Assembly (NCBI GenBank): GCA_002377855.1
Contig: DFQQ01000025.1
Span: forward strand, 14,706 to 78,705
Direction: 5' to 3'
DNA length: 64,000 bases
From: Acidovorax delafieldii
GTDB taxonomy: Bacteria > Pseudomonadota > Gammaproteobacteria > Burkholderiales > Burkholderiaceae_C
Shown here: positions 25,561-34,162 of the stretch, piece by piece
Numbering within the stretch: position 1 is the stretch's first letter
Layout: every line of letters begins with the position of its first letter
Position numbers and translations under genes: made by a program
Notes under the pieces: model-generated
Databases searched by the model: none
Told to the model about the DNA's origin: nothing
What the model saw: the letters and a program-made list of their open reading frames with translations, nothing else

Positions 25561-26661
25561 ATGTACGTAGCCGTCAAGGGCGGAGAAGCCGCCATTCTCA
25601 ACAGCTACCGCCTGCTGGCCGAACAGCGCCGGGGCGACGCCGCGCTGCCCGAGCTGTCGGTGGCGCAGATCCGCCAACAGCTCAAGCTGGCGGTGGACCG
25701 GGTGATGACCGAAGGCTCGGTGTACGACCCCGAACTGGCAGCGCTGGCCATCAAGCAGGCAGCGGGCGACCTGGTCGAAGCCATCTTTTTGCTGCGCGCC
25801 TACCGCGCCACGCTGCCGCGCCTGGGCACCACCTGCCCGCTGGACACCAGCCGCATGGCACTGGACCGGCGCATTTCGGCCACTTTCAAGGATCTGCCCG
25901 GCGGGCAGGTGCTGGGCCCGACCTACGACTACACGCAGCGCCTGCTGGACTTCACGCTGCTGGCCGAGGGCCGGTTGCCTGAGCCCGTACAGCCGCCCGT
26001 CGAAGCGCCTGCCGCTACGACTCCCCGCGTGGTGGACTTGCTCAACCACGAAGGGCTGATCGAAACGCGCCCCGTGCCGCCCGGCGACCCAACGCCCACC
26101 GACCTGACCCGCGAGCCGCTGCGGTTTCCGGCCAACCGGGCAACGCGGCTGCAAAACCTTGCGCGGGGCGATGAAGGCTTCTTGCTGGCCATGGCGTATT
26201 CCACGCAGCGCGGCTATTCGCACTCGCACCCCTTTGTGGGCGAAGTGCGCCTGGGCACGGTGGCGGTGGAGATCAAGCCCGAAGAACTGGGCTTTGCCAT
26301 CGACATCGGCGACATCGAGATCACCGAATGCGAGATGGTGAACCAGTTTGCTGGCAGCAAAAGCCAGCCGCCGCAGTTCACGCGCGGCTACGGCCTGGCG
26401 TTTGGCCACAGCGAGCGCAAGGCCATGGCCATGAGCCTGGTGGACCGCGCCCTGCGGGCCGATGAGCTGGGCGAGCCGGTGGAGTCGCCCGCGCAGATGC
26501 AGGAGTTTGTGCTGGGCCACAGCGACAGCCTCGAAGCCTCGGGCTTTGTGCAGCACCTGAAGCTGCCGCACTACGTGGACTTCCAATCCGAGCTGGAGCT
26601 GGTGCGCAAGATGCGCGCCGCTGCAAACCCCGCCACCACCGAACAGGGAGATGCCGCATGA
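25561..26661 (+). CDS. phnI: C-P lyase subunit PhnI
   Basis: A 366-residue PhnI. This subunit carries the nucleosidase-like activity which, with the other core proteins, displaces adenine from ATP to join the phosphonate to ribose triphosphate. It starts MYVAVKGGEAAILNSYRLL and shows the conserved LAMAYSTQRGYSHSHPFVGE segment and a His-rich centre. The ATG directly after the phnH stop is chosen; the open frame further upstream lies within phnH. It overlaps phnJ by four bases. Confidence 0.95.
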   Translation: MYVAVKGGEAAILNSYRLLAEQRRGDAALPELSVAQIRQQLKLAVDRVMTEGSVYDPELAALAIKQAAGDLVEAIFLLRAYRATLPRLGTTCPLDTSRMALDRRISATFKDLPGGQVLGPTYDYTQRLLDFTLLAEGRLPEPVQPPVEAPAATTPRVVDLLNHEGLIETRPVPPGDPTPTDLTREPLRFPANRATRLQNLARGDEGFLLAMAYSTQRGYSHSHPFVGEVRLGTVAVEIKPEELGFAIDIGDIEITECEMVNQFAGSKSQPPQFTRGYGLAFGHSERKAMAMSLVDRALRADELGEPVESPAQMQEFVLGHSDSLEASGFVQHLKLPHYVDFQSELELVRKMRAAANPATTEQGDAA

Positions 26662-27587
26662 ACGCGCCCATGGAACCCGTCGCAATGGGCCTGCCCGCCG
26701 ACGCCGCACCGGTGGACGGCCACTTCAACTTTGCGTACCTGGACGAGCGCACCAAGCGCATGATCCGCCGGGCCATCCTCAAGTCCGTGGCCATCCCCGG
26801 CTACCAGGTGCCCTTTGGTTCGCGCGAAATGCCGCTGCCCTATGGCTGGGGCACGGGCGGCATCCAGGTCACCGCGTCCATCATCGGCCCAGAAGACTGC
26901 CTCAAGGTCATCGACCAGGGCTCGGACGACACGGTCAACGCGGTCAACATCCGCCGCTTCTTCGAGCGCACCACCGCCGTGGCCACCACCACCCGCACCC
27001 GCGAAGCCACGCTGATCCAGACGCGCCACCGCATCCCCGAGACACCGCTGGCCGAAGGCCAGGTCATCGTCTACCAGGTGCCGGTGCCAGAGCCCATGCA
27101 GCGCCTGGAGCCGCGCGAGACCGAAACGCGCACGCTGCATGGCCTGGCCGAGTACGGGCTGATGCATGTGAAGCTCTACGAAGACATCGCGCGCTACGGC
27201 CACATCGCCACCACGTATGACTATCCGGTGCTCGTCAACGGCCGGTATGTGATGGCGCCATCGCCCATCCCCAAGTTCGATAACCCCAAGATGCACATGA
27301 ACCCCGCGCTGCAGCTGTTTGGCGCAGGGCGTGAAAAGCGCATCTACGCCGTGCCGCCCTATACGCCGGTAGAGAGCCTGGGCTTTGAAGACCACCCCTT
27401 TGAAGTGCAGCGCTGGGATGCGGCGTGTGCCCTGTGCGGCGCCACCGACAGTTTTCTGGACGAGGTCATCACCGACGACCAGGGCGGGCGCATGCATGTG
27501 TGTTCGGACTCGGACTACTGCCAAGAGCGCCAGGAGCGCCAGTCGCCGCAGGCCGATGTGGCCGGTACGAAAGGCCCAGCGGCATGA
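26658..27587 (+). CDS. phnJ: C-P lyase catalytic subunit PhnJ
   Basis: A 309-residue PhnJ, the radical SAM enzyme that breaks the carbon-phosphorus bond and releases methane or the matching alkane. The [4Fe-4S] cysteines have the unusual PhnJ spacing C-x2-C-x21-C-x5-C: Cys257, Cys260, Cys282 and Cys288. The body contains DERTKRMIRRAILK and KFDNPKMHMNPALQLFGAGR. The active-site features are complete, so the operon should be functional. It overlaps the GNAT gene that follows. Confidence 0.96.
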   Translation: MNAPMEPVAMGLPADAAPVDGHFNFAYLDERTKRMIRRAILKSVAIPGYQVPFGSREMPLPYGWGTGGIQVTASIIGPEDCLKVIDQGSDDTVNAVNIRRFFERTTAVATTTRTREATLIQTRHRIPETPLAEGQVIVYQVPVPEPMQRLEPRETETRTLHGLAEYGLMHVKLYEDIARYGHIATTYDYPVLVNGRYVMAPSPIPKFDNPKMHMNPALQLFGAGREKRIYAVPPYTPVESLGFEDHPFEVQRWDAACALCGATDSFLDEVITDDQGGRMHVCSDSDYCQERQERQSPQADVAGTKGPAA

Positions 27588-28045
27588 GCACCGTGCACAT
27601 CCGCGAGGCCACGCCGGCCGACCTGGAGAGCGTGCTGGCCCTGTATGCCGCCATTGAAGACAGCCCGGCCGATGTACTGACCCTGGAGCAGGCGCAGGCG
27701 GTATGGGCCCAGTTTGCGCGCTACCCCAGCTACCGCCTGTGGGTGGCCTGCGATGCGGCAAACGGTGACGCAGTGGTCGGCACATACGCAATGCTGGTCA
27801 TGCACAACCTGGCCCATCGGGGCGCGCCCTCGGCCATCGTCGAAGACGTGGTGGTGGCACGAGACCAGCAGGGGCACGGCGTAGGCCGCCAGATGATGGC
27901 CCATGCCATGCAGCAGGCGCGCGAAGCGGGCTGCTACAAGCTCGCGCTCTCGTCCAACGCCCGCCGCACCGGCGCCCATGCTTTTTATGAATCGCTGGGC
28001 TTTGCGCAGCACGGCCTCAGTTTTGTTGTGGACACCCTGACATGA
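27584..28045 (+). CDS. GNAT acetyltransferase in the C-P lyase operon (PhnO-like role)
   Basis: A 153-residue GNAT N-acetyltransferase with motif A visible as VVVARDQQGHGVGRQMMAHAM and the closing GAHAFYESLGFAQHG. In E. coli, PhnO acetylates aminoalkylphosphonates and is needed for growth on 1-aminoalkylphosphonates; a similar job is likely here. The gene is inserted between phnJ and phnK with four-base overlaps on both sides, unlike the E. coli order. The ATG at 27584 is fixed by that overlap and by the normal N terminus. Confidence 0.88.
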   Translation: MSTVHIREATPADLESVLALYAAIEDSPADVLTLEQAQAVWAQFARYPSYRLWVACDAANGDAVVGTYAMLVMHNLAHRGAPSAIVEDVVVARDQQGHGVGRQMMAHAMQQAREAGCYKLALSSNARRTGAHAFYESLGFAQHGLSFVVDTLT

Positions 28046-28830
28046 ATACCGCTACCCCCTGCGCGCCGCTGCTGAGCGTGCGCAACATCTGCAAGCGCTA
28101 TGGCGACCGCGTGGCGCTGCAAGGCGCGTCCTTTGACCTGTGGCCCGGCGAGGTGCTTGCCGTGGTGGGCGAGTCGGGCTCCGGCAAGTCCACGCTGCTC
28201 AACGCCATTGCGGCGCGCAGCGCACCCGACGAAGGCACCGTGCAGTTTCGCCAGCGCAGCGGCGAGCTGCAGGACGTGTACGCCATGACCGAAGCCCAGC
28301 AACGCCTGCTGGCCCGCACCGACTGGGGCTTTGTGCACCAGAACGCGGCGGATGGCCTGCGCATGGATGTATCCGCAGGTGCCAACGTGGGCGAGCGCCT
28401 GATGGGCCTGGGCGAGCGCCACTACGGAAAGCTGCGCGCCACGGCCACCGAATGGCTGCAGCGCGTGGAGATAGATGCCGCCCGCATCGACGACGCACCG
28501 CGTACCTTCTCGGGCGGCATGCGCCAGCGCCTGCAGATTGCCCGCAACCTGGTCACCCAGCCGCGCCTAGTGTTCATGGATGAGCCCACGTCAGGCCTTG
28601 ACGTGTCGGTGCAGGCACGCCTGCTGGACATGCTGCGCCAGCTCACGCGGCAGATGCAGCTGGCCGCCATAGTGGTCACGCACGACCTGGCTGTGGCCCG
28701 CCTGCTGGCGCACCGCATGGTGGTCATGCAGCGCGGCCGCGTGGTCGAGTCGGGCCTGACCGATCAGGTGCTCGACGACCCGCAGCACCCCTACACCCAG
28801 CTCCTTGTCTCTTCGGTACTCCAGCCATGA
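28042..28830 (+). CDS. phnK: C-P lyase ATP-binding protein PhnK
   Basis: A 262-residue ABC-type ATPase with Walker A GESGSGKST at residues 43-51, the signature FSGGMRQRLQIAR and Walker B RLVFMDEPTSGLDVS. PhnK docks on the C-P lyase core complex rather than on a membrane transporter, resembling oligopeptide ATPases. It overlaps its neighbours by four bases on each side. Confidence 0.94.
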   Translation: MNTATPCAPLLSVRNICKRYGDRVALQGASFDLWPGEVLAVVGESGSGKSTLLNAIAARSAPDEGTVQFRQRSGELQDVYAMTEAQQRLLARTDWGFVHQNAADGLRMDVSAGANVGERLMGLGERHYGKLRATATEWLQRVEIDAARIDDAPRTFSGGMRQRLQIARNLVTQPRLVFMDEPTSGLDVSVQARLLDMLRQLTRQMQLAAIVVTHDLAVARLLAHRMVVMQRGRVVESGLTDQVLDDPQHPYTQLLVSSVLQP

Positions 28831-29558
28831 ACCAGCCTTCCACTGCTCCCATTCTTCAGATGCAAGGCGTGGCCAAGCGCTTTACCCTGCACCACCAAAA
28901 CGGCATCGAACTGCGCGTGCTCGAAGGCGTGGACCTGTGCGTGCAGCCCGGCGAATGCGTGGTGCTTGACGGCCCCTCGGGCATGGGCAAGAGCACGTTG
29001 CTCAAGATGATCTATGCCAACTACCGCGCCCATGCGGGCCGCATCACGGTGCGCGGTGCGGATGGTGCGCTGGTCGATGTGACCGAGGCCACGCCGCGCG
29101 AGCTGGTGCAGCTGCGGCGCGACACGGTGGGTTACGTAAGCCAGTTCTTGCGTGTGATACCCCGTGTCTCGGCGCTGGATGTGGTGGCCGAGCCCCTGGC
29201 CGAAGACGCGGCTGATGACCCCGCCGCGCTGGAAGCCGCACGCGAGCAGGCGCGCCTGTGGCTGGTGCGCCTGCGCATTCCTGAACGGCTGTGGCACCTG
29301 CCGCCCGCCACGTTCTCGGGTGGCGAGCAGCAACGCATCAACATCGCGCGCAACATGATCAAGCCCAAGCCGCTGCTGCTGCTGGACGAGCCCACGGCGT
29401 CGCTCGATGCCGCCAACACCGAGACGGTGATTGGCCTGATCCGCGAAGCCGTGGCCCGCGGCGCAGCGCTGGTGGGCATCTTTCACGACGCGCAGGTGGG
29501 TGCTGCCGTGGCGACGCGCCGGGTGAACGTGGGTGACTTTCGCGGAGGTGCCGCATGA
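28827..29558 (+). CDS. phnL: C-P lyase ATP-binding protein PhnL
   Basis: A 243-residue ABC-type ATPase with Walker A GPSGMGKST (49-57), signature FSGGEQQRINIAR and Walker B PLLLLDEPTASLD. PhnL joins PhnK on the C-P lyase complex. It overlaps phnK and phnM by four bases each. Confidence 0.94.
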   Translation: MNQPSTAPILQMQGVAKRFTLHHQNGIELRVLEGVDLCVQPGECVVLDGPSGMGKSTLLKMIYANYRAHAGRITVRGADGALVDVTEATPRELVQLRRDTVGYVSQFLRVIPRVSALDVVAEPLAEDAADDPAALEAAREQARLWLVRLRIPERLWHLPPATFSGGEQQRINIARNMIKPKPLLLLDEPTASLDAANTETVIGLIREAVARGAALVGIFHDAQVGAAVATRRVNVGDFRGGAA

Positions 29559-30709
29559 GCGCGATGGTCTTCAAGAACGCCCGCATGGTGCTGCCCGGCG
29601 AAGTGGTGCAAGGCAGCCTGCATGTGGATGGTGGGCGCATCGCTGCGCTGGACAGCGGTGGCACCGCAGCCCTGCAAGGCATCGACCTGGGCGGCGACTA
29701 CCTGCTGCCCGGGCTGGTGGAGGTGCATACCGACAACTTCGAGCGCCACCTCATGCCCCGCCCCAAGGTGCAGTGGGCCGAGATGCCTGCGCTGCTGGCA
29801 CATGATGCCGAGATTGCAGCCGCCGGCATCACCACCGTGCTCGATGCTCTGGGCGTGGGCGAAGCCGATGCCGAAAGCCTGCGCGGTAGCGCCTGGAACC
29901 GTGTGCTCGACACCATCGACACCTGCACCGAGCGCAACCTGCTGCGTGCCGACCACCACCTGCATGTGCGCTGCGAATTGCCCGCGCCCAACACCATTGA
30001 CCTGTTCGAGCCCTTCCATGGGCACCCGCGCCTGTCGCTCATCTCGCTGATGGACCACACCCCCGGCCAGCGCCAGTGGGAGAACATCGAGCAGGCACGC
30101 ACCTACTACACCGGCAAGAAGGGCTGGAGCCAGGAAAAATTTGAACGCCAGGTGCAGCACGCCGCCACGCTGCAAGCGCAGTACGCCGAGCCGCACCGCG
30201 CGTACTTTGTGGATTACTGCCGCACGCACGGTATCTCGCTGGCCAGCCACGACGACACCACGGTGGCGCATGTGGAGCAGGCCCATGCCGAGGGTGCGGC
30301 GATGTCGGAGTTTCCGACCACTTTGGCGGCGGCCCAAGCGGCGCACCAGCGCAGCCTGCTCACCGTGATGGGCGGGCCCAACGTGGTGCGTGGCGGATCG
30401 CACTCGGGCAACGTGGCTGCGGCCGACCTGGCGCGGGCCGGCTTGCTCGACATCCTCTCATCCGACTACGTGCCGGGCAGTTTGCTCAGCGCCGTGATGC
30501 GGCTGGTGCACGACGAGGTGCTGACGCTGCCCCAGGCCGTGGCCACCGTCACGCGCAACCCGGCCCGCGCATCGGGCATGGCCGACCGGGGCGAACTGGC
30601 GGCAGGGCTCCGCGCTGACCTGGTGCAGGTGCACATGGCCGAGCTGCCTTGCGGCGGCCAACAGGCCGTGGTGCGCGGCGTGTGGCGCGAGGGCCAGCGC
30701 GTTCTTTAA
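29555..30709 (+). CDS. phnM: Alpha-D-ribose 1-methylphosphonate 5-triphosphate diphosphatase PhnM
   Basis: A 384-residue amidohydrolase-superfamily enzyme that removes diphosphate from the ribose phosphonate triphosphate. Metal-site segments are LVEVHTDNFERHLMPRP, SLMDHTPGQRQW, SLASHDDTT and LSSDYVPGSLL. It closes the phnG-phnM operon. The 104-base gap that follows contains the control region of phnC. Confidence 0.95.
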   Translation: MSAMVFKNARMVLPGEVVQGSLHVDGGRIAALDSGGTAALQGIDLGGDYLLPGLVEVHTDNFERHLMPRPKVQWAEMPALLAHDAEIAAAGITTVLDALGVGEADAESLRGSAWNRVLDTIDTCTERNLLRADHHLHVRCELPAPNTIDLFEPFHGHPRLSLISLMDHTPGQRQWENIEQARTYYTGKKGWSQEKFERQVQHAATLQAQYAEPHRAYFVDYCRTHGISLASHDDTTVAHVEQAHAEGAAMSEFPTTLAAAQAAHQRSLLTVMGGPNVVRGGSHSGNVAAADLARAGLLDILSSDYVPGSLLSAVMRLVHDEVLTLPQAVATVTRNPARASGMADRGELAAGLRADLVQVHMAELPCGGQQAVVRGVWREGQRVL

Positions 30710-30738
30710 CGGCGGGCTGACACCCAAACTTCTTTCAA

Positions 30739-30756
30739 CTGTCAAAGCACTGTCAT
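30739..30756 (+). promoter_or_regulatory. Pho box upstream of phnC
   Basis: CTGTCAA-AGCA-CTGTCAT matches the PhoB site consensus (two CTGTCAT heptamers separated by four bases) at 13 of 14 heptamer positions. It lies 58 bases before the phnC start, so phosphate starvation control through PhoB is likely. Confidence 0.75.
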
Positions 30757-30776
30757 GCGTCGCAACCACACTTTGG

Positions 30777-30788
30777 TTGTCTAGACGA
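30777..30788. promoter_or_regulatory. Second PhnF operator candidate, before phnC
   Basis: TTGTCTAGACGA matches the phnF-phnG palindrome (TTGTCTATACAA) at 10 of 12 positions and is itself palindromic over GTCTAGAC. It lies 21 bases downstream of the Pho box. Confidence 0.55.
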
Positions 30789-30813
30789 CTTCCAGCCGCC
30801 AAGGAGACCCACC

Positions 30814-31689
30814 ATGCCCGCAGCCCTGCATATTCAGCAACTGAACAAGCATTTCGCCAACGGAAAGCACGCTTTGCGTGATATCAACCTCACCGTGCAG
30901 CCCGGTGAAATGGTGGCGCTGATCGGTGCCTCGGGCTCGGGCAAATCGACACTGCTGCGCCATGTGGCGGGCCTGGCGGTGGCGGATGCGTCGAGCGAGT
31001 CGCTCATCGAAGTGGATGGCCGCTGCGTGCAGCGTGCAGGCCGTATCCACAGCAACATCCGCTCCGTGCGCTCGCAGGTGGGTTTTGTGTTCCAGCAGTT
31101 CAATCTGGTGGATCGCCTGCCGGTGCTGATGAACGTGCTGGTGGGCCTGCTGCACCGCACGCCCTGGTGGCGCGGCTGGCTGCGCATGTTCAAGCCGCAC
31201 GAGCGCGCCCTGGCGCTCGAAGCCCTGGGCCGTGTGGGCATTGCCGAGTGCCATTCGCAGCGTGCGTCCACCCTGTCGGGCGGGCAACAGCAGCGCGCCG
31301 CCATTGCCCGAACGCTGGTGCAGGGCGCCAAGGTAGTGCTGGCCGATGAACCCATTGCTTCGCTGGACCCGGAGTCCTCGCGCAAGGTCATGGACATCCT
31401 GGCGCGCATCAACCGCGAAGATGGCTGCACGGTGATCGTGTCGCTGCACCAGGTGGACATGGCCGTGCGCTACTGCCCGCGCGTGGTGGCGCTGCACCAG
31501 GGGCAGGTCGTGTACGACGGCCCTTCGGCCGCCCTGACACCCGCCCTGCTGCGCAGCCTGTACGGCGTGCATGCCGATGAAATCCTGGCAGACACGGCAG
31601 CTGCCGCGCCTGCCGCTCACCCCATGGCGCCGGTGGTACCGTCTGCGCAGGTGCCGCAGTGGGCGCCCGCCATGGCGCAGGCTGCCTGA
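30814..31689 (+). CDS. phnC: Phosphonate ABC transporter ATP-binding protein
   Basis: A 291-residue ATPase of the phosphonate importer with Walker A GASGSGKST (38-46), VGFVFQQFNLVDRLPVLMNVL (the PhnC-type Q-loop region), LSGGQQQRAAIAR and VLADEPIASLDPES. AAGGAG precedes the ATG. About 40 proline- and alanine-rich residues extend the C terminus. It begins the phnC-phnD-phnE-phnZ-like operon under Pho box control. Confidence 0.95.
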   Translation: MPAALHIQQLNKHFANGKHALRDINLTVQPGEMVALIGASGSGKSTLLRHVAGLAVADASSESLIEVDGRCVQRAGRIHSNIRSVRSQVGFVFQQFNLVDRLPVLMNVLVGLLHRTPWWRGWLRMFKPHERALALEALGRVGIAECHSQRASTLSGGQQQRAAIARTLVQGAKVVLADEPIASLDPESSRKVMDILARINREDGCTVIVSLHQVDMAVRYCPRVVALHQGQVVYDGPSAALTPALLRSLYGVHADEILADTAAAAPAAHPMAPVVPSAQVPQWAPAMAQAA

Positions 31690-31747
31690 CAGCAGCGGTT
31701 CTTTCGCAGCCTCTCTTTCGCTCTCACTTCCTTTTCTGGAGTCTTCC

Positions 31748-32692
31748 ATGTTCAAGCAACTGTGCGCCGCTGTGGCGCTGGGTCTGGGTCTGTCTGCGGC
31801 CAACGCCCAGGACATCAACTTCGGCATCATCTCTACCGCGTCCACGCAAAACCTTAAGGCCGACTGGCAACCGCTGCTGGACGACATGGCGAAGCAAACG
31901 GGCCTGAAGATCAAGGCCTTCTTCGCACCGGATTACGCCGGCATCATCGAAGGCATGCGCTTCAACAAGGTGCATGTGGCCTGGCTGGGCAACAAGTCGG
32001 CCATGGAAGCCGTGGATCGGGCTAACGGAGAAGTCTTCGCGCAGATGGTGAATGCCGACGGCACGCAGGGCTACTACTCGCATCTGATCGTGCACAAGGA
32101 CAGCCCACTGGCCTCGTTGGATGACGTGCTCAAGAACGGCAAGTCGCTGAGCTTTGGCAACGGCGACCCCAACTCCACCTCGGGCTTTCTGGTGCCCGGC
32201 TACTACGCGTTTGCGCAAAACAAGATCGACGTGAAGACGCACTTCAAGATCGTGCGCAGCGCCAACCACGAAACCAATGCCCTGGCCGTGGCCAACAAGC
32301 AGGTGGATGTGGCCACCAACAACAGCGAGAACCTGGAGAAGATCAAGGAACGCCAGCCCGAGAAGTTCAAGGACATCAAGATCGTCTGGACCTCGCCGCT
32401 CATTCCGCTGGACCCCCTGGTGCTGCACAAGGAGCTGCCTGACGCGACCAAAGCGAAGATCCGTGACTTCTTCTACACCTACGCCAAGACCGATGCCCGC
32501 GAGAAGGACGTGGTGATGAAGATCTCCAAGCTCTCGGGCTTCAAGCCATCGAGCAACGCGCAGCTCACGCCGATCCGCCAGCTTGACCTGTTCGGCAAGC
32601 GCAACAAGATCGAAGGTGACGCCACGCTGGCCGATGCCGACAAGAGAACCCGCCTGGCCGAGATCGACCAGCAGCTGGCCTCGCTGAAGTAA
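31748..32692 (+). CDS. phnD: Phosphonate ABC transporter substrate-binding protein
   Basis: A 314-residue periplasmic phosphonate-binding protein. A Sec signal (FKQLCAAVALGLGLSAANAQ) precedes the mature domain, which starts DINFGIISTAS and contains YYSHLIVHKDSPL and FGNGDPNSTSGFLVPGYY, the binding-site segments of PhnD. The ATG at 31748 is chosen for the complete signal peptide and its purine-rich upstream stretch. It lies 58 bases after phnC. Confidence 0.95.
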   Translation: MFKQLCAAVALGLGLSAANAQDINFGIISTASTQNLKADWQPLLDDMAKQTGLKIKAFFAPDYAGIIEGMRFNKVHVAWLGNKSAMEAVDRANGEVFAQMVNADGTQGYYSHLIVHKDSPLASLDDVLKNGKSLSFGNGDPNSTSGFLVPGYYAFAQNKIDVKTHFKIVRSANHETNALAVANKQVDVATNNSENLEKIKERQPEKFKDIKIVWTSPLIPLDPLVLHKELPDATKAKIRDFFYTYAKTDAREKDVVMKISKLSGFKPSSNAQLTPIRQLDLFGKRNKIEGDATLADADKRTRLAEIDQQLASLK

Positions 32693-32722
32693 GTCGCTTT
32701 TCTTCCGTTGCCCGGTGTTCCC

Positions 32723-33529
32723 ATGTCCTCTGCTCTGAATCCTTCGCTGGCCCATCTGGCCAGCACTGCAGCGCCCAAGCGCAGCCTGGTTTGGTACCTG
32801 TCCTGGGGCATCCTGTTGGTGCTGCTGGCTGCGTCGTGGAACGGCGCCGACATGCGCCCGCTGGACCTGTGGAACGACTCGGGCAACATGGCGCGCTATG
32901 CAGCCGAGTTCTTTCCGCCCAACTTTGGCCAGTGGCCGCTGTATGTGCAGGAGATGCTGATCACGCTGCAGATTGCGCTGTGGGGCACGGCCCTGGCTGT
33001 GGTCACGGCCGTGCCGCTGGCGCTGCTGGCCTCGTCCAACATCGCGCCGTGGTGGGTGAACCAGCCGGTGCGCCGGGTGCTCGATGCCTTCCGTGCCATC
33101 AACGAAATGGTGTTCGCCATGCTGTTCGTGGTGGCCGTCGGCCTGGGGCCGTTTGCTGGCGTGCTGGCGCTGTGGATCCACACCTCGGGCACGCTGGCCA
33201 AGCTTTTTTCTGAAGCGGTGGAAGCCATCGACCCGCAACCGGTGGAGGGCATCCGATCCACCGGCGCGAGCGCCCTGCACGAAATCATCTACGGGGTGAT
33301 CCCGCAGGTCATGCCGCTGTGGATCTCGTACACGCTCTACCGCTTTGAAGCCAACGTGCGCTCAGCCTCGGTGGTGGGCATGGTGGGCGCCGGCGGCATT
33401 GGCGTGGTGCTGTGGGAAATCATCCGCGGGTTCCAGTACGCCGAGACCTGCGCGGTGATGCTCATCATCGTCGTCACCGTGAGCGCGATCGACGTGGTGT
33501 CGGCCCGCATCCGCAAGGCGTTGATCTGA
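32723..33529 (+). CDS. phnE: Phosphonate ABC transporter permease
   Basis: A 268-residue permease with about six hydrophobic helices and the cytoplasmic loop VEGIRSTGASALHEIIYGVIPQVMP that contacts the ATPase (EAA-like loop), ending with the PhnE-typical VVTVSAIDVVSARIRKAL. Only one phnE is present, so the channel is expected to be a homodimer. The ATG at 32723 is preferred over a TTG at 32708; the upstream ribosome site is weak. Confidence 0.94.
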   Translation: MSSALNPSLAHLASTAAPKRSLVWYLSWGILLVLLAASWNGADMRPLDLWNDSGNMARYAAEFFPPNFGQWPLYVQEMLITLQIALWGTALAVVTAVPLALLASSNIAPWWVNQPVRRVLDAFRAINEMVFAMLFVVAVGLGPFAGVLALWIHTSGTLAKLFSEAVEAIDPQPVEGIRSTGASALHEIIYGVIPQVMPLWISYTLYRFEANVRSASVVGMVGAGGIGVVLWEIIRGFQYAETCAVMLIIVVTVSAIDVVSARIRKALI

Positions 33530-33544
33530 GAAGGGGCCCGCGCC

Positions 33545-34138
33545 ATGGCACTGAGTTTTGACGACATCGAACACCTGCTGTCCACCCGCGGTTTCCACCA
33601 ATATGGCCGCGAGGCGGTGAGCCAGCTGGAGCACGCCCTGCAGTGCGCGCAACTGGCCGAGCAGGCGGGCGAGACCCCCGCCACCACCGCCGCCGCATTG
33701 CTGCACGACCTGGGCCACCTGCTGGCGCCGGGCGGCGACACGGCAGAGCAGGACGACCTGCACCAGTACGTGGCCCTGCCCTTCTTGCGCGGCTTGCTGC
33801 CCGACGCGGTGCTGGAGCCCATCCGCCTGCATGTGGATGCCAAGCGTTATCTGTGCACCATGGAGCCGGGTTACTGGGAGACGCTCTCGCCTGCGTCGCA
33901 GCACAGCCTGGTGCTGCAGGGTGGGGCGTACACCGTGCCTGAAGCCGAGCACTTTGCCCGCCAGCCTTTCGCGCAGGAGGCGATTCGCCTGCGCCGCTAT
34001 GACGACCACGCCAAGGTGCCCGGGCTGGCCACCCCACCACTGTCGCACTACCTTGCCATCACCCGCGCCCTGGTGCGCGAAGCGCTACCGCTCCGTGGCA
34101 ACGACCTTTCCGCCGCGCAAGCGGCCCAGGTGGCGTAG
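33545..34138 (+). CDS. PhnZ-like HD-domain phosphonate oxygenase
   Basis: A 197-residue HD-domain protein matching the phosphonate-operon HDIG family and the characterised oxygenase PhnZ. Residues corresponding to the PhnZ di-iron and substrate site are present: Tyr20, Glu23 and His30 in YGREAVSQLEH, His54-Asp55 in LLHDLGH, His73, His96 and Lys100 in HVDAKRYL, and an Asp in RRYDDHAKV. PhnZ oxidatively cleaves a 1-hydroxyphosphonate to phosphate and glycine. No PhnY dioxygenase gene lies nearby, so the source of its substrate is open. It closes the phnCDE operon 15 bases after phnE. Confidence 0.88.
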   Translation: MALSFDDIEHLLSTRGFHQYGREAVSQLEHALQCAQLAEQAGETPATTAAALLHDLGHLLAPGGDTAEQDDLHQYVALPFLRGLLPDAVLEPIRLHVDAKRYLCTMEPGYWETLSPASQHSLVLQGGAYTVPEAEHFARQPFAQEAIRLRRYDDHAKVPGLATPPLSHYLAITRALVREALPLRGNDLSAAQAAQVA

Positions 34139-34162
34139 AGCCAGCGCAGGCCTGCGCCGTGC

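Noticed and set aside
31724..33280. A 518-codon minus-strand frame
   Set aside because: It is antisense to phnD and phnE, both firmly identified.
34144..34157. 14-base palindrome GCGCAGGCCTGCGC between the PhnZ-like and Lrp genes
   Set aside because: A GC-rich palindrome without loop space or T run; it may help termination but short palindromes of this kind are common in such DNA.
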